From: Candolleomyces eurysporus
Lineage: Eukaryota > Basidiomycota > Agaricomycetes > Agaricales > Psathyrellaceae
DNA length: 64,000 nucleotides
Assembly: GCA_027579435.1 (NCBI GenBank)
Contig: JANBPK010000740.1
Location: 87,111 to 151,110 of the forward strand
Reading direction: 5' to 3'
A model generated the notes under the pieces. It searched no databases. It was not told the DNA's origin and saw only the letters and a list, made by a program, of their open reading frames with translations. Positions 52,547 to 61,493 of the stretch are shown one piece after another. How positions within the stretch are numbered: the stretch's first letter is position 1; the number at the start of each line of letters is the position of its first letter. Both the position numbers and the translations under genes were made by a program.

Positions 52547-53022
52547 CTATCGCCCCTCCTCCACATAAGTGTATCTCAACTCATATTCTGACCGTTCACC
52601 TGACTCCAGCATCCCGTATCCGAAAACAAAGACGGTGCGGCAGGGAGAATGATACCGTATGTACCCCCTGTTGCTATCATAAATCCTCGTGTTGTCGGGC
52701 AATTTGTAGTAGATGCTACCATTTCTATAAAAGCAGACGTTAAAATAGTTCATGCTGATTTTGAGCGCGGCTAATGTAGCAACAGATTTAACTTACTGGT
52801 TGTGGTAGTGGTAGCCGCTTCCCTGCTCAGTCACGAACTTGCAGTAGTGATTGCCCTACACAGAGGTCTATCTTAATTTTTGTGGATAGTAGGAGCGAAA
52901 GAGGTGGGGCTTACCTGCATGTTATTATCATTGCGAATGCAGACCGGTTCACAGCTCGGCAAACCGTCGAAAATATCAGAGAACTCGGAATGGTCGCAAT
53001 GGCATGACGGCCTATGCCACAT
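52547..53022 (-). CDS. Small Gly/Tyr/Asn-rich family protein, copy 1
   Basis: About 120 aa in three exons (about 53022-52915, 52855-52798, then about 52734-52547). The start is the first ATG after a TATAAAT at about 53215. Exon 1 is Cys/His-rich (CHCDHSEF, PVCIRND). Exon 2 starts GNHYCKF and ends YHYH, and exon 3 has GSIYYKLPDNTRIYDSN, matching GNHWCS...YHYSNS and GSYYYQN...GSKYYNSG of the copy at 60334. The exact exon 2 donor is uncertain by one base. No signal peptide, no known domain. Role unknown. Confidence 0.5.
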
Positions 53023-53213
53023 GATGTTTGTAAGGTGGATAGGCTCGAACTGAATCAGTGAATGAGCTCTTTCCTCGTAAGTCACGGTTGAATCGCCAGA
53101 GTAATTCAGCAGCTCGCGCGGGAAGATTACAGCGGGATGACACTGAGAGCTCAGCTAATGCGTGAGGTTGAGGACTAGGTGGAAGAATGGAGGAGTTCAA
53201 AGGGCTTTCATGG

Positions 53214-53221
53214 CCCAATTT
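53214..53221 (-). promoter_or_regulatory. TATA-like element before small-family copy 1
   Basis: Minus-strand CTATAAAT about 190 bp upstream of the chosen ATG at 53022; no other ATG in frame lies between. Confidence 0.35.
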
Positions 53222-54198
53222 ATAGGAACCGCCGGCCTATAGGGACTGGCCATGATCCGGGCGAGTGCCTAGACGACGGATAAGGTATCGCCGGGACGGC
53301 CAAGGCAAGCCTTTGATACACCTGATCCCACCGTGCACGTCTCAGAGCGGAAGTCGAAAGCTAATGGGTGTTTATCCGACTTTCTCTTAGACCTATGCGG
53401 TCTCTTGGAGTCGTTTTTGCACAATAAGACTCTTGTTTCACTCGACAACTCAACATTGTAGTCTGACGTTCGCGTCAGTCGGCTGATCTGCAATCATGCA
53501 AGAATTGATCTCAGCCTTCCGCCGCCATCACGCCATCGTGGTTGCAATGTTCAACCATTTTTCACTCTTCCACAGTACTTCGCTCTCTGCCCACGTCGAA
53601 TATTTGGACAAAGAATATCTTCAACATCTAGNAAAAAAGCGAATACAAGTATAAGTTCTTCAAATCACCGCTCCCGCCATCCAGAAGTTAGCTTCATGAC
53701 GATTAATTTCCCTAGGACCGCTGAGGGCACGATTGGACCACCTGAACTACTCCGCTAGAAAACCGGTATTATCTTGGCTTTCCCGCACCAGCACTTTGGC
53801 AGCCTTTCCCGTCCGACTATCGTGCGATATTTCGAGTTTTGACCATGCTCATTCTGCATTCCTCGTGCTACCCTGACCAGGATCGAGATCGGTTCGACCG
53901 CTCTGCGTTTCAGGTCTTTTAGAGAGCCAAGAGCTGTGCACTGCCCGGGGTAACAACCCATTCCGATAGCGATAGTATGAAGTTCTAACCCTTATCTCTA
54001 ACCTGTTCACTCAAGGCACATTCGAGGGGATTTATCCAAATTGGTTTTCCAATAAAAGGTGTGTACGTTATGTACTTGGACATGTGGCGCCGATAAATGA
54101 CTTATCGCAGCAGCATTCGGTCATGTTACAGAGCCAGACGATACTCGGATGGTGCCGGCAATTGTGACTCACCCTCAAGATTGACGCTCAAGTTCCCC
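53222..54198. other. Intergenic, no gene recognised
   Basis: One N at 53632 beside an A-run. Only short unconvincing frames on both strands. Confidence 0.45.
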
Positions 54199-54600
54199 TC
54201 AAGATCTGACCACTGGGGGAGGTGTACCGAGCGAACCAGACCTGTTTTCAAAGTGTCGAGAGCCATCGCAATTCTGGTAGTAAACGCTGTCATCTCTAGA
54301 GCCTGATGTTCAAACCGAGGCCTCAAGTTTAGGGTCTTGGCGCGGGCGACTTACAGGTTGTAATAATGGTAGCCAGTCCTACCATTCTGGTCTCTGAATG
54401 AGCACCAGTGGTTTCCCTTGCATGGCCGACATGAGATGGCAGAATGAAGAGATCGAAGAAAGAGCAGCGTACCATCAGGTTCGTACCTCCCCATACAGAC
54501 GGGGAATGGGCTAGCGGTGGAGAGATCGGTGGGGTGGTTATGTTGGCAGCGACAATCCATGTATGTGCGGATATTTGAGAAAGCGTTTGTCTGGGTCGAC
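54199..54600 (-). pseudogene. Small Gly/Tyr/Asn-rich family, copy 2 (probably decayed)
   Basis: Exon 2 (54416-54355, 62 nt, the same length as in copy 4) encodes GNHWCSFRDQNG and GYHYYN; exon 3 (54295-54199) encodes VYYQNCDGSRHFENRSG. Exon 1 text CRCQHNHPTDL and PVCMG aligns with copy 1, but its donor is out of phase by one base with exon 2, so the gene is either mis-modelled or broken. The upstream 240 bp are nearly identical to a block at 59.59-59.83 kb. Confidence 0.45.
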
Positions 54601-54815
54601 GTTGGCTTAAATACACATGAATAGACTCTTGCCACGCCTTTGACACCAATGATAGCTAGCTAATGAGGCCATCCCTCTATTCGGTAAGATCTAGAAGGAT
54701 CCAGCTTCAAAGGCGCCTCAGGAAGAACGCTGGCGCCAATGTGCGCCAATTTCGTCTCATGAGCCTGAGCTCAACAACACGTCAACCTATGGCGTGCCTA
54801 ACACGAAGGAACCTC
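54570..54815. repeat. Duplicated flank block, left copy
   Basis: About 240 bp nearly identical, same orientation, to 59590-59826. Shared landmarks are GTCTGGGTCGACGTTGGC, GATCTAGAAGGATCC and ACCTATGGCGTGCCTAACAC. The block is the upstream flank of small-family copies 2 and 3. Confidence 0.8.
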
Positions 54816-55721
54816 CTGTGAACCTCGAAATATGCCCTTATGCACCGAGTAATCAAAGTACACGACAATCTGGATGCGCTCCTTCTGCGGCCCCTCGAAG
54901 TCGACGTTCCGAACGAACGTCTCCCGCCATTGACTGCTACCCCACGCCTGAAGGGAGGCTGTCAGCACCCAAATTCGAAATAAAACCCGTGATCTGAGTT
55001 TCGGAGGTACTATGGAGGTTCGTTCGTTTAGTAGTGCTCTTGATTTCCCTCTGATTCCAGCTCACCAACCTCCAGGAAGCGTTCCGTAAGTCAAGGTCTA
55101 TTATGCCCACGCCAAGCAGACCGCTCAGTTGAGGTACTCACGTGAAATCCTCTCCACCCAGCAGCGCCGTCAGTATCCGCTCTAATCTGGCTTTCAATCA
55201 ACCCATTATGCAAGGTATCCTCAGTCCAATCCTTGACTGAGAACTTCGTTATCACCCGGTGCCCTTCGCTTTGCATCAAAAAGCTGAGGACCAAAATGCA
55301 TGTCGCTGCGCTTCCTCTCGATACCGTCGAGAGCCTTTCGCGTACCGGCCATGGCGGATCGACATCATTGTGGAGGATCCGGAGTTGTGAGCTATCTGCA
55401 CGTACTCGGAAACCTCGGAGCAGTGGCTTCTAAAGTGGCCCGCGTCTAGCCATACTTATCTGGCACTGATTTGACAGAAGTCTGGGAATACCTGTAGATG
55501 GCTTTCGGGGGAGCGTAACTGCTACACTCCAAGGTAGCTAAATCGGTATTCGCGACCCGTCTATGGATGAGCTGCATACAGTAAACTCAAAAAGATTGGA
55601 AAGTCTCAAGGCAAATATTATAATACCCACAGACAACGAAAAAAATCGAACATGTTCCTTCATAAGTGCTATCTTCAATCTCCATAATTTCTACAATGAT
55701 TACCAATTGGGCTCCAATGAT
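54816..55721. other. Intergenic, no gene recognised
   Basis: Short frames on both strands only; the right end is the 3' flank of seven-TM copy G. Confidence 0.45.
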
Positions 55722-57396
55722 TCAAAGACGCTCTTCCCCTCGCCCGGAAATGCCCGAAGATTCGATATTGATGATAAACTCCTCTTCGTTTGTTGCTTGT
55801 GTCTCAATGTCATGTCTGTTTCTGAACGCGATAGGCTCTAGCAGAAGCCCCTCTTTCACCCCCTCACTACGATTGAATGATGCAACTTCGAGCATCGAGT
55901 ATTGCCTCCTCTGTAATGCGTGAATAGCAATGAGTTGCGGGGCCAGAACCTTCAGAATATAAACATAAATGAGATCAGTACCGGTCTACGCACAAGGCCA
56001 CACATGATGAAAAGTGACGTACACTAGTCCCAAGCCAAAGCGTCAGGAAAAGACGCAACACCATCTGCCTACCTAAACCAAACAGCGGAATGTAGAACAC
56101 AATCACCCCAGCGATGCCACACAGTGCGGGGGGTAAGGCAGCTTCAACCAGTATGATGATGATACCGGTGTACACCGACTGCCAGTGCCACCTATGCATA
56201 AAATCTCTGCCTTTGCGCCAAAGTCGGAGATTCCAAGTTGGCATCGTCAACTGTTGTCTGACCCCCCCCGTCACCTTCCTCAGCACCACTTCCGTCACAG
56301 ACTTGTGGGACTTGCCGATTGCTGTCGAGCGGCTGCCTGGAAGTTGACTCAGTGAACTGGCCCCCAAAGCCGAATTTAACCTACGTGGTGCGAGGGAAGC
56401 TAGCAGCTGGGGACAATTGACGGAGAATACGGGAAACGATGAAGGCAGTGACGAGAATATTCGTAATGAGAGACGTGGCGAACCATAATATGAGCAGATG
56501 AAACCCTGCTGCCTCTCGAAGCGAGGTGTGAATGGTGCTCATTCGGCCGTCCGTGTATTTGTCCTGGAATCCTAAATTAGGATATAATTCTATCACTGAG
56601 GTTACTTAATTATTGAATATGTGCGTGACTGCCCGGGATAATATGATTCATACTCACTGACGCAGAAGGCATAGTTAACCATAACAGGTATATGAACTGC
56701 TCGTCTATCAATGAAGATGAGATAGCATCGGTACACCTAAATCGTAGAAAGAAAGAAAGACAGGGAGTCAACCTCTGGGCTATTATGGCATGAAGAAAGC
56801 CTTACCAAAAGACCATCTGCAATAAAGAAGACAAGCTGAGCTATGAGACCAAACGCAAAAGACAGCGCATTGTCAAGCTCCGGGGAGCTAATCTGAACGA
56901 ATGCGCTCTTCCCATTACACCGTAGACCCCTCACAGGAAATCCATCACCATTCACCTCAAGGGTTCTAGCGAAGCACAGCAGCTCCTTTACTGACAGGAT
57001 CATCTTTGCGCAATAGGTCATGGTTCCAGCAGCAAATAGCAAGAACAAGACGAGGCCTCCGACAGCATAAGCGCTTGTTCTATGTTTTGCGGGAGGAACA
57101 TTTCGACAAATCCGATCCTGTCGAGCAATCAATTTGATGAGCATGACTGATGTTCCTGCGAGTATCCCTAGAGAGAGGGTGGAAGGGGTCAGCAAAGGGT
57201 GGACGACCAGACTCATAAAGAGGGCGATACCTGTCATTACTGAGAGGGATATGCATGCCACTGTATCATCCAGTAGCCTATCACTAGCAATTGGTAACCA
57301 AATGGGGCCGTCATTGCCGGGAGCAGGTATCGACCAAATGTACTCACCGAAATAGTCGACCAAATTATACGACCAGAATTGTGGGAGAAGAGACAT
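55722..57396 (-). CDS. Seven-TM membrane protein, copy G
   Basis: Exons: 57231-57396, 56806-57167, 56658-56736, 56385-56595, 56023-56336 and 55722-55949, about 452 aa. Closest relative of copy A: same exon number, same exon 1 length (166 nt), same exon 3 length (79 nt), and matching leader DNA before the ATG. Marks: FWSYNLVDYFGEY, YAVGGLVLFLLFAAGT, ILSVKELLC, IADGLLVYRCY, VEAALPPALCG, WLGTSVLAPQLIAIHAL; the tail ends GRGEERL. The frame breaks only at a C8 run (56252-56259) in the Gly-rich loop; seven would restore TMPTWNL and TM6. Intron 1 is 63 bp and open in frame, as in copy A. Confidence 0.75.
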
Positions 57397-58381
57397 TGGG
57401 GTCGCTTGGCGCTTTCCGAGGTAGACGGGTGGGAGGAACAAGGCTTTAAGGATATGTCCCTTCCTTGCAGCCTTTCATCTACCATAAATAGGTAGCTTCG
57501 GGGTATGGTGCCATTATTCAGTCCCGCAGAGTAAGTTCACTCAGCAATCGGTAGATGATCACGGTGAAAGAGCAGAAATGGAAGTGGAAGGACAGAAGCG
57601 AAAGAATGGAAGATTAGTGACAACATATGCACCTCGACGATGAAGATATGATGAGCATCATTGGTTCTGCATGCTATTGTCATTGAAGTTCGGTTTTGAC
57701 CGAGCGCATGTGTGATGCTGCGTGGAAAATGAGAAACTATAAAGACATGCAATTCAGGAGCTCTGCAGCTACGTTGGACCAAAAATTCGATCTCATCGCC
57801 CAGACCAACCGTTGCAGGGACCTATATAGGTGTTCAAACAAGGTGGAGCTTGGACATCTCGAAAAAAGACAACGACGGGTTGTCATCATCGAAGCTCGAT
57901 GAGTTGTGGACGAATCCGTAGTGCTGCACGGGAAGTACAAGAAATGTCCTCCGCGGGTGAGGTTTGCATTGCAACATGGGCGCCATTGAACCTCCGAAGT
58001 AAGTTCGGTATCAATGATAGATTTGGCTGAACCGACTTCGAAAGACGGAGACCAGTATGGCGCCCAGAGGAATGTATAAGGTTTGCTCGCATCTCCCGAG
58101 CCAAGAACGCCTCTCTTCCATGCCGTTCAGCGCCAAACCGGGAACGGGATGAACAGGGGCAGGTGATGACGATGAAACGCAAACACACGAGACAGAGGAG
58201 TACGATTCCACACCTAGTGCGAAATTGGGTCTTGTGATTCGAGACTTCGAACGCCGCGTTAAATTTACTATGATGCAGCAGGGAAGCCGGCCAATGCGTA
58301 CATCCCGTCGGCGTGAAGGTTCGGAGGAAGCAGGCAATGGGTAATGTGCAGTGCAGTCTATTGGCCTCTCCGGGGGTGTCT
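57397..58381. other. Intergenic, no gene recognised
   Basis: Includes the copy G promoter and leader. A long minus frame (58398-57886) has no domain or codon character that I trust. Confidence 0.4.
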
Positions 58382-58642
58382 CTACTTCTTGTATACACCG
58401 AGCAAGTGAGCTAATTCCGATTCTACCTCTGCCGAGGAAAGATCATCGAACTCTACGGATTTCTCGACGCCCCGTTCAAGGAATCTGTTAGCACATTGAA
58501 CCGACAACTCACCCAACCTCGCGAAAGCGCGTGCAGGTACACCCTCTACCTCCCGGATGACCACTGGCTGCGTTTCTTGATGGCAGGGGTTGGCCAGGAC
58601 GAAATTCCTGTGTCTGGGGAGGTAGTTTGAGCCCTCAAACAC
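58382..58642 (-). CDS. Hypothetical 86-residue protein or last exon
   Basis: Unbroken frame MFEGSNYLPRHRNF to a TAG at 58382, with ordinary amino-acid balance (ANPCHQETQPVV, RAFARLGELSVQC, acidic C-terminal EVESELAHLLGVYKK). A second minus frame (58826-58635) containing IMTTKIFAGVLSPAIRK ends just where this one begins, so the two may be exons of one gene. No family is recognised. Confidence 0.3.
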   Translation of the reverse strand: MFEGSNYLPRHRNFVLANPCHQETQPVVIREVEGVPARAFARLGELSVQCANRFLERGVEKSVEFDDLSSAEVESELAHLLGVYKK

Positions 58643-59039
58643 GAGCTAGCTGGCAGATGAAAAACTCGTTGTGTGCCGGAGGATGCAGGACTGCAACAAG
58701 AAGTAATTTCCGGATAGCTGGTGAGAGGACTCCTGCGAAGATCTTCGTTGTCATGATCGACAACGAGGAGGCAAAGGCAAAGATAGAGGTGCCGAAGAGA
58801 GGTAGGGGTAACCTAATATTGATCAACGGCGAACTCGTTCACTGTCAGCTACCCACGCTTTGTTTTCGTTTGACAGCGACGACGACGAGCAGGCCCTCTC
58901 CCTCTCCCTCAACCCTCAAGCTGAATTACCATAGATGAAGAGAAGAGCCAGCAACGGCAACACTGACTGGGCAAGCAGCCGCACGAACAGGCTGCCCTTT
59001 CAGGGAGGTCCTATCTAAGAGGACACGACCGTCAGTCGT
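58643..59039. other. No gene supported
   Basis: Contains the minus frame noted in the preceding entry (58826-58635) and a plus frame over the same bases; neither can be assigned. Confidence 0.3.
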
Positions 59040-59600
59040 CATTAATCATTCCTGAAGATAGGGATTATGTAATGAGCTCACTACTTGACAGTTGGCTTCT
59101 GCACAGATAGGGCGCAGAAGGTATCCTATACTTTTGGCTGGACGTACAGCAACACGAGAATCTCTGCCGGGCTTATTTCGAGGAGGGTCCGCAAGTCGGG
59201 GCGCAGCATCAAGGACTCCCACTGGGATGATGCTGGTCGACGCGGCTCTGTAGGGCTCTGTCGACGGCACTTCGGCCTCAACCCAGGACTCGGACATCAC
59301 CACCAAGCGCGTCACTCAGAGCACAGGAGAATTCATCTCGGATCACAACAAGCGAAACTACCCCGATCAGCTGCCATCACCTGAATAAATTGTATCTGCG
59401 GAGCGTATCTTCCACCAGTACTTCTCCAACACAGGCAGCAACATCCATTCTCTCGAGAACCATGGAATTTACCTACCGCTTGGCCTCTGCATCCATAGCT
59501 TCCCCCTGCGCAGCAGCGTACCATCAGGTTTGTACCATTCCCCGTACAGACGGGCAATGGGCTACCGGTGGAGAGATCGGTGGGGTGTTTGTGTTGGCAG
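59040..59600 (-). pseudogene. Small Gly/Tyr/Asn-rich family, relic copy 3
   Basis: Exon-1-like DNA at about 59600-59520 matches copy 2 closely (PTDLSTG, PVCTGNGTNLM), and DNA near 59480-59440 is a weak match to the GNHW exon (reads KFHGSRENG). The rest cannot be aligned in frame. Decayed copy. Confidence 0.4.
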
Positions 59601-59826
59601 CGACGATCCCGTCTGTCTGGGTCGACGTTGGCTTAAATAGACTCTTGCCACGCCTTTGACACCAATGGTAGCTAATGAGGTCATCCTCTATTCCGTAAGA
59701 TCTAGAAGGATCCGAGCTTCAAAGGCGCCTCAGGAAGAACGCTGGCGCCAACGTGCGCCAACTCCGTCTCATGAGCCTGAGCTCAACAACACGTCAACCT
59801 ATGGCGTGCCTAACACGAAGGAACCT
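59590..59826. repeat. Duplicated flank block, right copy
   Basis: Nearly identical to 54570-54815 in direct orientation; differences are mainly small indels such as the missing ACACATGA after TTAAATA. Confidence 0.8.
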
Positions 59827-59957
59827 TGCGACGTTCAATCACTGCACGGAATTTCTTATCATTGTATATCTACAGTATTGACAAACGCGATCCCTGTGAA
59901 ACATGCCTTCAAGGCGGATCTTGAAGAGTTTGAGCTCGTTAGGGCTTGTGCTCGGGC

Positions 59958-60334
59958 TCAAGACCTCTTGGAGTAGCTCTTGCCGCTGGAAGATGTGTAT
60001 CGAGAGTAGCCGTCGCCGCTGTTGTAGTACTTGGAGCCATCGAAGTTCTGATAGTAATAGCTCCCATCGCTGAAAGGGATCCAGATACTGTCAGTGCAGT
60101 TCGGACGGCGTGGCATCGCGAGCCAGGACATACGAGTTAGAGTAGTGGTATCCGCTGCTTCCGCTGTCGCTGACGCGAGAGCACCAGTGGTTTCCCTACA
60201 TAGTTGCGTCGCGGTCAGAATACGAAAGGATGAAAGGCGTGGTCGACAATGAGACATACACTGTTGTTGGTACCAGTACCGGAGTAGCTGTATCCGTTAC
60301 TGTTGGAAGATCCGGAGTTGGTGTTGCTGGACAT
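59958..60334 (-). CDS. Small Gly/Ser/Tyr/Asn-rich family protein, copy 4 (intact)
   Basis: Exons: 60260-60334 (75 nt), 60134-60195 (62 nt) and 59958-60069 (112 nt), 82 aa with all phases joined. Text: MSSNTNSGSSNSNGYSYSG, then GNHWCSRVSDSG, GYHYSNS, DGSYYYQNFDGSKYYNSGDG and a basic Ser-rich end SYSKRS. Low-complexity, no signal peptide, no TM. Proteins with a GNHW/YHYSN/GSYYY pattern are common hypothetical proteins in Agaricomycetes as far as I recall; no function is known to me. Confidence 0.65.
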
Positions 60335-61493
60335 ATCTGCTGGTTGTTGGGAGTCGATAGTGGTGGGTCGAGATGAAGAAAGGGTGGTCGAGCTGGAACT
60401 GCTTAAATACCAGGAATAGGCTCACCTGACTTCCGCGTGCTCGTCATCTAGCCCTTCGCGACGCGATTTGTGACTCAGCAGATACCGATTTAAGAACATA
60501 AACACCTCTTCCGCAGCCATTTGAGTCTTCGAGATCACAATTTTCAATTAGAACAGAAGAGAATTGTTGATATCACCGCTGCAAGGCACCAGAATGCCCT
60601 TTTCGTCACACTTCTCTCTCACTTGCCAGGGATCCTACCATGGATAGCGCTTATGGTAGGATCGCAGATCCAAGGAACGTGAGGAAGCAGACGCGTAGTC
60701 TTTAATTAAAACAGTTTCGTGAGCTTGAAACTGCGACTAGCATCTTTCCTTCCCGAAACGAGGGCGGGAACCTGATCAGCGCCGAAGCAGGGGGTGAGGA
60801 GCCTGTGGATGTCATCACGCAAGCCATAGTTCAATCGTGTTCTCATGGAAGACTGGGACGATTTGTTGTATCTCTGTAAACAAAGATGTGCTATTGGAAC
60901 GGCCCCACTGCTTCTGGTTCGTCACAATCAGGGGAACTAATACTAAGGAGGACTTCGCTGGTATGTTGACGAGAGCACTTTGTCCCCGACCCAATCGAAT
61001 CCCAATCAATCCCATTGGGTCCGTCATATCTAAGTGATTGTACATGTGCTCTACGTTTTTGATTCAATATCAATGATCCCCTGGGATCGATTTAATCAAG
61101 TTAGCTTTCCGCTGTGATCCAGACCACCTTCTGAAGGAAGAGTGGGAGAAGATAGCGACGATGACTCGAGATGGAAGCTCTGAGCAACCTAGACAGAGGG
61201 AATGAGTGTGACAGACATGCAGTTTCTATCCTCAATGGCTTGTCGACAATTGGTGATCATGACTTGAAAATTGCAACTAGCATCCGACCCCATAATGACC
61301 CCTTCCACGCGAAGGCGGACACCGATCCATTCATAAATCTGAGACACCCCTAGTATTAGCCTTTGTGTACGAGCGAGAGAAGAGTCAGGCAATCCAGCCC
61401 ACACGCACCTTATACACCGTCCTGGCTGTCCATTGAGCTGCCGGCTGCGAAATTCAAGCAAGGGTTAGAAATCCATCGTCAATACGGGAGACA
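60335..61493. other. No gene recognised; two weak minus frames
   Basis: Minus frames at 61045-60815 (DMTDPMGLIGIRLGRGQSAL) and 61461-61189 (EWIGVRLRVEGVIMGSD) have reasonable protein character and could be exons of one unrecognised gene, but no start or splice chain is convincing. Confidence 0.3.

Noticed and set aside
57886..58398. 170-codon minus ORF
   Set aside because: No family, Cys/Arg-rich without pattern, overlapped by equally open frames.
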